This document shows, in pieces, positions 34,368-46,960 of a stretch of DNA of 64,000 bases. Location: positions 2,542,001 to 2,606,000 of the forward strand of contig JBANDB010000001.1 of the NCBI GenBank assembly GCA_037576215.1, written 5' to 3'. The DNA is from Armillaria gallica (lineage: Eukaryota; Basidiomycota; Agaricomycetes; Agaricales; Physalacriaceae). Every line of letters starts with the position of its first letter. Within the stretch, counting starts at the first letter, position 1. A program made the position numbers and the translations under genes. Under the pieces are notes generated by a model, which was not told the DNA's origin, did not search any database, and was given only the letters and a program-made list of their open reading frames with translations.

Positions 34368-34818
34368 TCAGAAGGACAAGTAGAACACGGAGAAAAATCT
34401 CAAGGAAAGGATTTTATATCCAACTTGCTCTACCACACCTGGCCAGCCCTGCAACACAAGAAACTTCAAATTCAGCTATTTTAGGACAGCCTGACTCGAT
34501 CGCAATCAAGATACCAGATCACAAAGAATTGTCACTGACGTCCCTCACCCTAGTACAGCATAACAACTTTGCAATAAGGAATTCCAGTAATCTCAGACCT
34601 AAAAAGTTATATGACAACTATGCCTAGTAACATGTACCAGGTTGAATGTATAACTTATGTATTGTGCCAGGTTGTAAAGAAACAGCAAGTAAAAGCCCTT
34701 TTGGGCATGGCATTTAACATATGAGAAGTACATTTTTAAAAAAAAATAAAAGACAATGTTTTATATAAAATTTTGCAGCTCATAATGTCCATCAGTAAGC
34801 ATGTTGAAAGAAAATAGT

Positions 34819-36198
34819 TCACTCCAACTCAGAATCCAGGACAAGCATCAGCACATCCTGCAACAAATAGGTGTAGTGGCTAAGAGGGGACCAATGAGCA
34901 TCTCCCAGCACCAGGCGACACTGCTGAGATACCTTGAAAAGCCATGTGCTCCTTGCATACCCCTGCCTGTCTATTGGGACTGAACTTATACCCTGCAAGA
35001 CTGAAAGCATGAGTAATGATAGAAATGAGAAACCAAGAAAAAGAAGATAACTTACAGAGGACACCACCTTGGAAGGATGAATGGGTGAAGGCTTCAGCTG
35101 ATCAATTAGATCATTCGCTACCTTGTTGTCATCAGCCTGTTCTTCCTCATTGCCATGGTCGACTTCCATCTTGGGCACATCAGACCTCCATTGTTTCTTC
35201 TTCTTCTTCTTGTCTTTGATAACCATGAAGGCAGGAAGTTTGCAGCTCAGGTTCCTTCTTGCTATGCAATTGAAGAGGGTGAGGATAGTAATGTTTGAAC
35301 TGCAGATCAAAGGCCTTCTGAAGGAGCCCATTTTCATCTGTGATGAGCCCCATGTTGATCATAAGTCTATGACTGACAGGGTACTCATGTGCAAACTTGA
35401 CTATAGCATCGGTGTCATGTCCTCCTTCGACAGAAGAGAACACCTGCAAAAGGTTGCACAGTGCAGCAGTGCGCATCTCATAAGCCTCATGCAAAGCATT
35501 GAGGAGGAGGCAGATTTGATGGTCTGCAGCTGTGAAATTATGATCATGCATATCAACAACTGGAAAAGAGTTAGAAAAAAGAACAAAGCCAGGTAATTAA
35601 AAGGCACTTACAAGGATGAGCGGCTTGTGCAAGCAGCAGCAAGTTGTCATGAACCTCCTGCAAGTCATCAGCGGACAACCAGCAGGAGCAATGACCCCAG
35701 CTGTGACAGTTAGCACATGAAGCCAAAGGCTCCTTGTGTTGGCAAAGCATATGGCACCTGGCACACATAGTGCATCCTGCAGCATCCTGGAAAGAGATAA
35801 TGGGTTTAGAAATAGGACTCAAAAGAAAGGGAACAAGAAAAGGTACTTACATGGTGAGGAAGATGCAAGGCTGACAATGTCAGCAAGTCAGTAAGAATAC
35901 AGTCCAACATATACTCTGTCATGACAGGAGTAGGTGAATGGCCTCAAATGTCCATGTGAGTATCCTCAGCAAGAATCACAGGAGGAGGAGTAGCTGCTTT
36001 CTCATGGGGCTTCATAGAGACTTTGACAAGGAGAGGCTTAACAGGTTTCTGGCCTTGAGTTTTCATTGGAGGTTTTGCTGGGGCCACAGAGCTTTCTTTC
36101 TTTGCAAGTTGAAGTTCAGCTTTTACTTTGTCTTTCGCAGACAGCTTTTTCAAAGGTGCAGAAGAAGAGCCATCCTTGGAAATAGTAGAAGGCGCCAT
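34819..36198 (-). pseudogene. D-d: multi-exon gene remnant with a Cys/His-rich segment
   Basis: The ATG at 36198 starts a Lys/Ala/Pro-rich segment (MAPSTISKDGSSSAPLKK). After a TGA at 35944 the frame goes on to a GTAAGTAC donor near 35850. The next exon (about 35785-35620) is Cys/His-rich, CTMCARCHMLCQHK then CANCHSWGHCSCW, a possible zinc-binding module. A further intron (GTAAGT...TTCCAG) leads to an exon with NFTAADHQICLLLNALHEAY. A frame change near 35220, a poly-Lys stretch, and an intron at about 34980-35050 precede the last exon ending at 34819. Splice sites are good but one stop and one shift make it non-functional. I do not recognise the family; the Cys spacing alone does not identify a known finger. 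Confidence 0.5.
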
Positions 36199-37745
36199 CT
36201 TGATTGTTTGTGAGCTGGTTTCTCAGTATTGGCTGATGAAGTGCCAGCCTGGCTAGAGGAAACAGGAGGTGAAAGTTCACAGTCTTTGCATTTCTTCAAA
36301 GATTGGGCTCAGGAGGAGTAATCATTGTCATCTTCAGTAATGGAACATCATTGGTGGTAAAAGGACCATGCTAAAGGAAAAGAATGTAAATGGCATACAC
36401 CATGACCAACAGAAAGAAACTACCTTGAGAAAATCCTTGACCAGGTCCAGCCTGTACACCCACACTTTCCAGTTTGCTTTGATGGATTAGTCTGGGAGCT
36501 CATGAACAGCTCTAGAGGCAGTAGCAAAAAGTGTTCAATGAACTCTAGGTATGGGCAGGTGGTCTGAGACATGTGTCAGCAGGGAGAACTAGAGAAAATT
36601 GAAAAGGAACCATTCACTAAGAGAGTATGCACCCCATCAATTTGCTCCACAATCTGCCAGTTGTTCAGTGAGTCATAAATGTCGATATCTCAAAGCGCAG
36701 GAGCTTTCTCAAGTATGGCACAGAGCAAGTAGTGAAGGTCAGACATGAGGATGAGTAGAACGCAGAGTGGAGAGGCTCAATGTGAAAAAGAAAGAGAATG
36801 AAGCAAGAAAGTGGTTGCCGTGACTCAACAATGCAAAAATTTAAAGGTCCCAGGTCCGTGTGCCAGAAGCAAGAAAGTGTGCCTTTGGAATGTTGAAAGA
36901 ATAGTAGATCTACTTCAATCAAAATCCATGACACATGCCACCATCATGCTGGTGGGAAAATGATCTTAAAATAGCAAAGTCACTACCTGGTAATCAGTGT
37001 ACCTGGCAACCTGGAAAAAGAACATGTTTGCAGGCAACTGGGACAGTCGATCTTTAGTTGAGGGGAGATGATATGCCTGTTGGGCGCATACCCTTAAAAA
37101 TGCATGTAAATGAACATTTTCAGGCAATATATATTGAATACATTGTACCAACAAGTAAGAAACCAAAAGAAAGAAATACATTGTAAGACAAAAAGACAGT
37201 AAAAAAGCAGGCAAATAGGCTGGGCCTTGCATGGTTAATTGGTTAAGAGCTTTGAGTCATAGCCACAGAGACTCACCTCAGTACAATAGTATAAATACAG
37301 GTCATGTATCTAGTGGGGAAAGGTTTCTGACCCCCAGCTACCAGGCGAATAATGGGTTTAATTGGTTAAGAGCTTTGAGGTCACCTGGAATAGAAATATT
37401 GTGACCTGGTCACTTCATGTGTGCAAGAACAGTAAAGCAAGCAAGCAGTATAAGCTAGAAACAGAAAGTCAGACCTGAGAAACAGTTCAGAACCAGTCAG
37501 TGTGTTTTAAGTCGCAACCAGGTGCAAAGTATCAGTATTGAAACTGCACCAGGCAGCCAGCATAAGTTCAGAACCTGCACCAGGCAGTTATTCTGTATCA
37601 GTTTAAGTTTGTGTTCAGTGACATGTTGAACTTAGAGTGGAAACCGCAATATATTCTTATACAAATCATATTCATTGCACCTGGGACTTATATCATACAG
37701 TACAAAGTGTTATAACCTGGTATAACATACCTCCCTTCAAACCGC
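36199..37745. other. Repeat-like DNA with tRNA-A-box-like words
   Basis: No supported gene. Words rich in CCAGG/ACCTGG recur throughout. The phrase AATTGGTTAAGAGCTTTGAG occurs twice, near 37235 and 37357, about 120 bp apart, and resembles the D-arm/A box of a tRNA. No matching T-arm was found. Confidence 0.35.
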
Positions 37746-38972
37746 TGATGGGCCTAAGACTTCCATGGCAACAGCATCACCAACTCAGAATGAGATTGGG
37801 TAATTAACATAGTAGCATGGCAATCAAGGTGATCGTGTGTGAGTGGTTTGGGGAACCTCCATGCAGTAGAACAATTCCTCTATATACAAGAATACACACT
37901 GTCGACTTTAAGTCTGCTAAGGCTATAAGTAGTACTGCTTGGTGAGAAAAGTCAAGTACTGGAGATGAGCATGTCAAAACTAACCTTCAAGTCCACTTGA
38001 GGGACTGATACTATACAAAAACTTGCTGAACTGATCCTAAGTCTGCTCTGAGACTACCCAAGTGGGCAATGATAATGATGGTGAAAGAGAAACAGTAAAA
38101 ACTCCAATGGTGTGAAAGTGAAATGATGATGGCCTATAAAAGATAACATGGGCAAGGTATGGTGCAGCAATCACGTATTGGCACAGTATGAGCGTGCACC
38201 AATAGTGTTAAGAGCAAAGAGCGCATAGCGAAGGACTCTTCACAGTTAAAAACTGTGGAATAACTCTGGTGAGCTCAAGAGTCGACGTGCAATCGAGAAT
38301 ATGCTGGGGTAAACAGTGTATTGTCGCAGAACGGTGAATAGACGTGGTTTACTGGCGATAGACTAGTGTGTGACAATAATTGACATAGTCTGGGGTCAAC
38401 TAGAGATGAACTGCCCACTAACTACATTTTCTATCTAGTTTTTTATACTACAAGTATGAATTTATAAATAGAGTAAATATGCGAGGTGAACCGTATGGGG
38501 TCATTGAGCAATGCACGGATTGTTAGGTGCTGTTTAGCTGCAGATTACTTGAGCGATAGTTGTCATGCTGAGGAGTACATGTGGGGTAATGTTTTCTTGA
38601 GGCCTTGGCGAAGTAACAGCCTTAGTAAACATGGTCTGTAGTTGCCATAGCTGGGAGGGTACTCGCATCTATCACATCATTTTCATTAAATGATCAATGA
38701 GCGCATCAACTAGTTACTTCTGAGTGATGTGACGATTCTGTATTGGGGTGATTGTTGATCAAAGGTGCCTTGCCATGATGAAGTATGGCAATTATGATGC
38801 ATGGCAAGATGGGATGGATAACAAAGCACGTGAGGAGTGGTTGCCATAGGATAAAAGTGGTGTCAGTGTGTGTGCAATCATTGGTTTGCTGAAAGTCTGT
38901 CAAAGGGACAGTAGCATTAATTAGCAGGCAAAATCTGTGAATTCTGAGCATACAGAGCCTGGAGGCTCATCA
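37746..38972 (+). repeat. S2: solo-LTR-like S-family copy
   Basis: Runs from TGATGGGCCT to AGGCTCATCA (1227 bp). It shares blocks with S3 and S4 (ACTTCCATGG near the start, TTTTATACTACAAGTATG, TTGATCAAAGGTGCCTTGCC, GAGCATACAGAGCCT near the end) but lacks the minisatellite. Its flanking bases (CCGC and CCAT) do not form a clear duplication. Confidence 0.65.
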
Positions 38973-39483
38973 CCATAATTACTGAGTGTTTTGTGTAGTG
39001 TGGTGTGTGTAGGATGTCGCATCTATATAGGCACTCAGCACCTTTCAAAGTAGCTTCGGGTCTGGGACTTGAAAGATTGCTGGTGGCTGTGAGGTCCCCA
39101 AATGGCAGGACTGGATGACTCAGCACCTATTCTTGGTATGTTATTCCCACACCAGTTGGTCAGTCACCTTGAGCAGGCCTTAAAAATATTTTTGACCCAA
39201 TATGATTTCTTTGGTTTTTGCAGCCCCCTTGGTCTCTTTCGACCATCAATATCTTTTGTAAGATTCAAAAAACAACAGCAATATTTAAGGGTTTCTAAGC
39301 AGAATGTTGAACAAATGATAGATGTAAGTCAAATATTTTCTCTAGTATAGTCATGGTGGCTTACCTCTCCACAGATACCATTATGCTGACAAGGCTTGAT
39401 GCATCAACTCATTTCTGTACCAAGATAATCTGTGATATCTACATCATAATACATCTGCTTGTACCAACATTTTGGTCAACCGT
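38973..39483. other. Spacer between S2 and S3
   Basis: 511 bp with no supported gene. If S2 and S3 were the LTRs of one element this would be its deleted interior, but no priming site or polypurine tract is seen at its edges. Confidence 0.35.
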
Positions 39484-39774
39484 TGATGAGCCTAGACTTC
39501 ATGGAACAGCAACACCCAACACTCTGAGAGAGCTTAGGCAATTAATATGCTAATACAGTAATCAAGGTATTGTGTGTGCGAGTGGTTCAGTGCACCTCCA
39601 TGCAGTCAATTCTTCTATAACACAAGATACACTGCAACTTTTCAGTCAGCAAAGTAGTACTCTTGGTCAATGAGTACTAGTAGATGTTGGCTGTAAGCTG
39701 AAAGGGATCTCGATAAATGAGATGGGACAGAATCTGGTATGACTTGAATACCAAGAAACTGTGATAGAAACTGT

Positions 39775-39960
39775 GAAAATGGTCTAGATATCACAAAAAT
39801 GGATCTAGAAATTGTAGCAATGCTCTAGAAATTGTGGGGGTGGACTAGAAATTGTGGGGGGGAATAGAAATTGTGGGGAGGGACTAGAAATTGTAGCAAT
39901 GTGCTAGAAATCATGAGGGAGGACTAGAAATTGTGGCAATGGACTAAGACATTGAAATAG
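39775..39960 (+). repeat. Minisatellite in S3, about 8 units of 20-22 bp
   Basis: Degenerate tandem units of the form CTAGAAATTGTGGGGAGGGA. The same array is in S4 at about 47262-47400, so it belongs to the S family. Confidence 0.7.
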
Positions 39961-40165
39961 CCTAGTAAATGTGGCTTGGGTGTACCCAATATTGTGAGTC
40001 AAAACAATAGCAATAAATGTACATAAACTACAAGAAACTGGGAAAAAATGTGGTAACTGAGGTGCTGAGTGGGGTGCTGCAGCAATAAATGCATGGCAAC
40101 TCAGAACAATGGTAAAGACATGAGGGCAATCCTATGGAGAACAATGTTGAACTGGGCCTACATAG

Positions 40166-42088
40166 TAACAAGGCTGGTGATGGGCACCCATGAAACTGAG
40201 CATGGCCTAGTGTGAACACACACCAAACCTAACTCAACCCCACTAAACACACACACACACAATCTCCTTAAGTGTGGAGGGGAGCAAGGATTTTAATTCC
40301 ACTTGCGTGACAACAGTATCCCGATTTTTCTCAGTGAGCTCACTAGAATGATACGCACAACCACATAGTATTTTCAAACTAGTCTCAAATTCTTTAGCTC
40401 TTCAGAGCTTTTTACAAGAGAGCATGGTGAACCACACAACCCTCGAGGCAAAATATATTTCAATAGCCAGAACACATGGACATGCAGATCCACAAGTTTG
40501 ACCAAGTTTGGTCAGTGAGCTCACTAAGTATAACCCACCACTAGACCTAATCTGCGCATGATGCCGCCTTTCTCTTAGTGGCTAAACCTGACTTCCAAAC
40601 TCGTCACGATGGAGGCCCTCAGCACTCCCACTCAAGTCTTGATTACTCTCAGAACCATCCCTGCAAGTCCTCACACACAGTGTGCTCACCCTAACAACAG
40701 TGCTGTGAGGTCCAACTGTGCACACCTGTCACACTTCATGCAACTGCTAGAACAGCCCAAGCTGGCTGATTCCCTTGCAACTACTTTCTAGACCTACACA
40801 GAGGCCGACACAACACAAGTTCTCTTTTTATACTGAACCAGAAAAAGGAACAGAGCTTTTCTCTCAGATTTATCTCAGCAAACTCTCAAGATGGGCACAG
40901 TGTCACTGCTCCTGAATCTCTTTCTTATCTCACACTGCATGGAGAATCTAATATTGTAGCTTAAAATATTGAATTCTATGTATTTATTTTTCCAACTTCC
41001 ATGCTGGAATATTGAAAGATTATTTTGAATATTATTTCAATATTCTTGTTTATTGAAAAAATATTGGAAATTTCTCAAATATCACAAATATATCAAAAAT
41101 ATTATCTCAATATTTCAGTCCAGTATATTGAAAAAATAAATGTTATAGAATTCAAGCTAAAAAGTCCAGTTTTTATCCAAATGTTTCTCTTGTTCTAAAC
41201 TAAACTTGTGTTCTAGACAAGGCTCAAAGCTACTAACTCTTACACATTGCAACAAGTCCAGATCCAAACTGAAACTTTATTACTGTACGTGGGGGGTAGG
41301 TATCTTGCTTTACTACATGAAATTCTACTTATATTATGGGAAATTGATTATTACAAACAGTCTTTTAGTAATTTACTTTCTTTGTTGGCTGATAATTCTT
41401 TGTCTGAACTGGCACAACACTCTTGGCAGAGCGCCGCTTGGGCCTCCTTTTAGTATCCTCAAAGGGCTAAGCGATGTCAATGTTCATTCACCCTAGCAGC
41501 AGAGTAGCTTGCTGACTTGTACTCAATGGCTGCTTAATCCTCAATCACCAATCACATCTCATATTTGGCTTTCGGTTCTGCTCCGAAGGTGACAGTGTCA
41601 TATTCTAGACTTGGTAACCAAGGAATGCTTCAGATTTTGAGTCCGCTTGCTATTCCCATCGGCCAAAGTCTGTTTCTAGGCCATGCCCAGGGTTCTTTTG
41701 ATTACCCCACACGTGATATCTTTTCTCCAGATCTCCAGGGACTACACGTCATAGATTATTGATGCGTAGTTATCTAAATTAGTCCCAGCCTGTGTACAAG
41801 CGCATCCCACTGAAAGTTGAATTCTCTACTGCAGACAGATATTTTGCACAAGTGAGCTCACTCTTCAGCCCTATTGTCATGCATGCCCATAAGGTACAGT
41901 GCAACAACAAAGTCCTTATGTTTTAATTCTGTTGCTTCTGTTTCTATCATAGAGCTCTCAACCTTGGTGACCTTGCTTCCTGCATGCCATTTGCACTGTT
42001 AGTCCACTCTCTGTGCTTCTGCTTTGCTAATGTGTAAGGTATGTGAATTTTGCAAAATTACATCCTTAGACATGCTGCGAGCATGACA
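40166..42088 (+). repeat. C1: solo-LTR-like C-family copy inside S3
   Basis: About 1.92 kb, beginning near TAACAAGG and ending CATGACA. It is recognised by comparison with C2: shared blocks include GTGAACACACACCAAACC, a CA-repeat, GGGGAGCAAGGA and repeated GTGAGCTCACTAAGTA words. Flanks ATAG (40162-40165) and ACAG (42089-42092) suggest a 4-bp target duplication with one change. No coding frame. Confidence 0.62.
40957..41159. repeat. AT-rich hairpin MITE inside C1
   Basis: The left end, TAGCTT followed by GAATTCTAT and TTTATTTTT, is mirrored by the right end, AATAAATG, ATAGAATTC and AAGCTA. The interior is AATATT-rich. C2 lacks this block at the corresponding place. TA at both edges fits a Tc1/mariner-type TA target site. 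Confidence 0.5.
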
Positions 42089-43075
42089 ACAGAGGCAATA
42101 CTGAACTGGGCGATGAAAACAATGGTGATGTAGAAAGTGAAAGTGATAAAACAATCCTATGTGGTGAAAGTGAAGTGATGCTGCAGCATTAAAAGACAAA
42201 AGCAAGTTATTGACACAAGATTTTGTGTATTGGTGCAATTAACAAAGCGAACCAACAACATTAAGAGTAAAGCAAGTGGGGAGGGATAACTTGAAGTAAC
42301 TGTAGTTGACTGGTAATGCTGTAGCCTCGTCAACTGGGTAAGAACTAGCTCTAAAAATGCAGTTTCTATCTAGTTTTTATACTACAAGTATGATTTTATA
42401 AATAGAATATTCATCAGAGCCTTAGTAAGGCTGTAAGTCCTTGGCTTTTGTAATAGCCATAGTAAACATATGGAATCTGTGGTTCTAAAGTAACAGCAAG
42501 TCCTTGACATTGCCATGTATGGATGGGAACCATGTGGTTTTATTGAGTGATGAGTGGATCATGAGGTGCTGTTTAGCTGCAGATTATTGAGCTGCAGTTG
42601 CCGTGCTGAGGTGTACACTTGTGACAACAATAATTCAAGGTCTTGGCACTGTAACAGCCTTAGTAAATGCAGTCTGTAGTTGCCCTGGCTGTAATTATCA
42701 TAGCTGGAAGGTACTCGCATCAATCACATCATTTCATTGAATGATTGATGGGCATGTCAACTAGGTGCTTCTGAGTGATGTAGCAACTCTGTTTTAGGAT
42801 GATTGTTGATCAAAGGTGCCTTGCCATGATGAGATATGGTAATTGTGATGCGAGGTGAGCTGGGAAGGATAACGGAGTGTTAAAGGAGTATAGATGTCAT
42901 GGTTTTAGGATTGTATCTGGGTGTTTGTGGCTTATACTGCAAAAATCCATGGTATTATCAAGAGTTTACAGTGTTATGGAGTATGTGGGGATTATAATAA
43001 AGTAGTTTTGAAGGTATTGGGTGATGAATGGATAAATCCACAAATTCTGAGCATACAGAGCCTGGAGGCTTATCA

Positions 43076-45085
43076 TCCCCCTAACTTTATTTTGTTTTCA
43101 GAGTATTGCATGGCATGTTAGGAGCTGGAGATGTTTGGAAGGATGATTTGAGATGCTTAGAGTAGGACTATCTGTTTGCTATAATCCTCTCCTGTAATAC
43201 CTCCTTGGTCTAGTAGTTGACTTGTCTGTCTTTTGCAAGTTGCTGGTTTGATTCTTACAATTGCTGTAGTTTTTTAGCATGGCCAAAATCATATGACTAT
43301 TGCCATGTTTAGGTTCCATGAACTGTTGCTTCATGAATCCTAAAGTGAGATTTCTCCCATGGTCTTGTAGAAATCTGTGATGTCATTGCAGGTCAACTTT
43401 TTAAAACTTGACCGGAAATGAGATCATAGCAAAGCCATTCCCTTTGCAGAAGTCAAATGATCATGGCAATGTCTGAGATTTGAGACATGAATCCCAAGTA
43501 GTAGATTGAAAGGAGAACCTATTTGAAGATTTCAGTTGGCTAGTCTAGGTGCAGACAAAATCTCTCACCTACTTAAATCTAGTGAATGGATCAAGAGAAT
43601 CATGAGAGGCTGATCACCCTAGACCATCTCACATTGATTCACCTTCCTGACTTGTTGGTAGATTCGTTTGTGGACCTAAGGTGGGAAGCACGTGGTACTC
43701 CTGATGTTTTGGTAGTAGATGGTAAAGGTGCCATTATCACTGAAGATATAGACAATTGCCATCCTAGGGAAGTGCCTGGGTGCAGCTGAGCCAGGCAGCA
43801 TGAAATCAAATGAACTCACTGCTGACTGTGACAGTATGAAGAGCATTTAATGGGATGGACAGAGAACAGTTGAGATTTACAATGTCAGAAATTTTCAACA
43901 TGTGATGATGGATGCATTTTCTAATGGTGGGAGATAGGGTACAAAATAGATTAGGGAATATTTGTGCCTAGGTCATGATATAATGAGTAATGAGATGGAG
44001 GAGGTGAAGTGGGAACAAAGCATACACACTATGGACAGGGTATCATAATCCTCTCACCTGTAATATTTTGCACAAAGATGGTATGCCCATTGTATGGTCT
44101 CAGCAATATGACTTCAAACCCTGATAAAGTTGCTGTCTTGATATCTAGGGGACAAGATGAGCATAATTGAGGAAATACATGAGCAATGGTATACATCTGC
44201 ACAGAGATGACAATGGACTCAATCCAATGGTGTTCCTGATTTCATGGAGTGACACCCTCCCCAACAATAAGCTGGATATCATCATGATTCTCACTCATAA
44301 GTGTGAGTCTTTGTTGAGCTCAACTGAAGTGCCTTCAAAGATTGCATATAAAAACCTATAAAGAATTCGATGAATCAAATATTGAAATGTCCAGCAGGAA
44401 TGTTCACTGAGTAATTGGATGTTCTGGTGCATATGGTCAGCCAAAACCCTTGAGCTAGGGTTGCACATACTGGCTTCTCACTGAGCAGGCTCTGGTAGAA
44501 GAAACAGTGCAAGGTGACCAAAGTCAAGGTGGAGACATGCTGGAGCCTTTCAAGATGACATTGCAGCAGCTGGAGATTCAGATAGACACCTTTTAGAAAT
44601 ATAGCAAGCAGATGAAGCATGATAAGCAAGGCCTCATATGCACTATATGTCCATGGATAGAAGAATGCTGTAAGCCTACTGCTTACTACATACTGATTAC
44701 ACCCAATTACACTGATCAATCTTACTTATATATAGTTTCCCCAACTATTTGGGTTTCCCACCTTTTGCTTCTGTACCACCACCTACACCTTTTTTTCTCC
44801 CTCTTTTTCTCTAGTGTATTCTGCAATAGCAATTGATATGTTGATCTTGTTATTTCTGTTCCTTCCTCTGAGTGTTGCATTCATAACCTGAACACACTTT
44901 CACTTTTTTTAATGACAGTCTCAATGTTTTATCCTCCACTCTGTATTGTCCCACTCGCTTAAGCAGATTTCATCTGCCAGCAACATGAACAATCACCTCA
45001 CCATTATTCAAACTGTCCAAAGATCCACATAACACCACTGCCCTACCAGGAAGAATGGTGAATCAGTCACAGAGACATTGAGACA
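43076..45085. other. Region before element B, no supported gene
   Basis: Only short frames occur (for example 43586-43789), without motifs. A TATATATAG word near 44730 and pyrimidine-rich sequence to 44830 could belong to the 5' LTR of B, but no partner LTR remains to prove it. Confidence 0.35.
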
Positions 45086-46960
45086 ATGACACCAGTGACA
45101 ACACTCTCCCAACTTCAGGTAAAGAGTCTACCTTCTGTACTGAATATAATCCTGATGTACTATGACAGAAACTGTAATGAACTGGATATCACACCTCCTC
45201 AATGTTCTCCATCAATAACCTTATCCATGCATACTCCCATCAACTCGCCTTTATCATCCATCATCACTACTCCTCGTATTATGCTCATGCAACCATCATC
45301 ATCCCCATTATACAATATCATGTCTGCTGACATGTCAACAAAAGATCATATTGTCCATTCCCAGCTGAAAGCTGTCCCTATCATTTGAGATAGTAGTGAT
45401 GAACTCAAGGTGATGGACATCACATTGTGGGAGTACTCAGCTCTTAACTACAAGAGTGCTAATGCTGACAAGGTCACTGACACCACCATTATCCCCATGC
45501 TCGCTACTGGCTTTCAAGATAAGCTGGTCCGTGACTGGTTCAATGTCAACTGTGTTGACCTTGTCTCCCTCTCCATTGCTGATTTCACCAATTCAATGTG
45601 CACCAATTTCTTAGATGAACATTGGGCCCATGATCTTCACTCGTCTATCCTTTCCTCATCTCAATCATCCAATGAATCAATCTCTCAATAGTCTTCTCAT
45701 CTTCAAAAGAAGGCTACCTTACTCAATAAAACATCCTATCAAATCTCTGACAAGCGCCTACTTGACCACTTCAAAATGAACCTTGCCCCTCATCTTCTGT
45801 CTGCATATTGCAATGATGAGGAGATCAAGAAGGTTTGGGACCTTAACAACATCCAAAAATGGACCTCAGCCACCATCCATTTCGAGAACAGGACTAAGGA
45901 TCATCTCTGTGAATGGGAAGACATGGTCAAGAAACACCCTTTGTCCAGTTCACAATCTATTCCTAATGCCAAACACTAAAATACTGGTTACTGCTCCAAC
46001 ACCTCCATCCCCATCCCTTCAACTTCTTTGACTTCTGTCCCTTCTACCTCTACTGCCTCTGGTTTGGGTTCAAATCCTCCTTCACACCCACGAACTCCTG
46101 GAATTGATGGTCTGAATGACCCCATGTGGAAATATTTGGATAAGCACAAAGGATGCAGGAAATGCCGCCACACTAATGTAGACTATCGCTCCGCTAACTG
46201 CACTTTGGGCTTTCCAGATCCCACCATCTATCATGGCATCACACTGGCTGATGGTGACATATTGGCACCAGATACACCTTTCTTAAATTCCATTGCTTCT
46301 ATTACCATAAATGATACATCCCACATTTCATTGGGACCCATTGCTGTCATCACTTCATCACTTCCTGTACCATTGCACCTGCCTACCAATGACTCCTGCA
46401 TCATCGAAGATGATGATAACCTCTTCATTGATTCTGATAATGATGCTGTCCACCCAGCTAATTGTTCAACCTCTCTGCCACCTTGCTTTAGCAAGGTACA
46501 CCCTATCTGTTTGGTTACCTCTTCTCCCAAGGTTTCTTTCACTCTAGAGCACCTTGTATGGCCATGTGCTGTTGAGGATAAGTCTTTCACTTCCACTTTT
46601 CCTTCTTACATCCAAACCAGTGCACTGATTGATGATGGCTCCCATTTAGTTTTAATCAAACCTAAGCTTGTTGCCTGTCTCAATCTCAAAGTCTATCCAC
46701 TACTGAAACCAATTTCCATTACTGTTGCCTTTCAAGATAAATCTGCTACAAAACTTCACTGACCTCTTGGGTCAAACTGAAACTATGTGCACACAAACAT
46801 CAGTGGTCCTCTCACATTGTATGTGCCATAATTGCTCCAAACCTATGTACTGATATCATTTTAGGCCTTCCTTCTTTGGCCATGAACAAATTGATAATTG
46901 ACCCATCTGAATGCTCCATATTCTACAAGACTTTGGGATTTGACCTACTACATCCAACAT
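45086..46960 (+). pseudogene. B gag and protease
   Basis: One frame from ATG 45086 continues to 46762 through TGA (45386), TAG (45689) and TAA (45977), each one C-to-T step from Arg or Gln. It contains a Gag-like helical region (LATGFQDKLVRDWF, then FTNSMCTNFLDEHW), a Cys-rich knuckle of the agaricomycete gypsy type (GCRKCRHTNVDYRSANC near 46155) and an aspartic-protease start (ALIDDGSHLVLI near 46623, DDG instead of D[ST]G). After a frame shift near 46760 the protease goes on with APNLCTDIILGLPSLAMNK up to the S4 junction. Confidence 0.82.

Larger units (their letters stand above)
39484..43075 (+). repeat. S3: S-family copy split by C1
   Basis: Starts TGATGAGCCT, is interrupted at 40166-42088 by C1, resumes with AGAGGCAATACTGAACTGGG exactly as the uninterrupted S4, and ends GGCTTATCA at 43075. 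Net length is about 1.67 kb, like S4. Confidence 0.7.

Noticed and set aside
41000..41140. AATATT-rich tract as a replication origin or scaffold site
   Set aside because: It is the interior of a hairpin MITE; AT-richness alone is no evidence.
37746..43075. S2 and S3 as the two LTRs of one retrotransposon
   Set aside because: The 511-bp space between them has no priming site, polypurine tract or coding remains, and outer flanks do not match.
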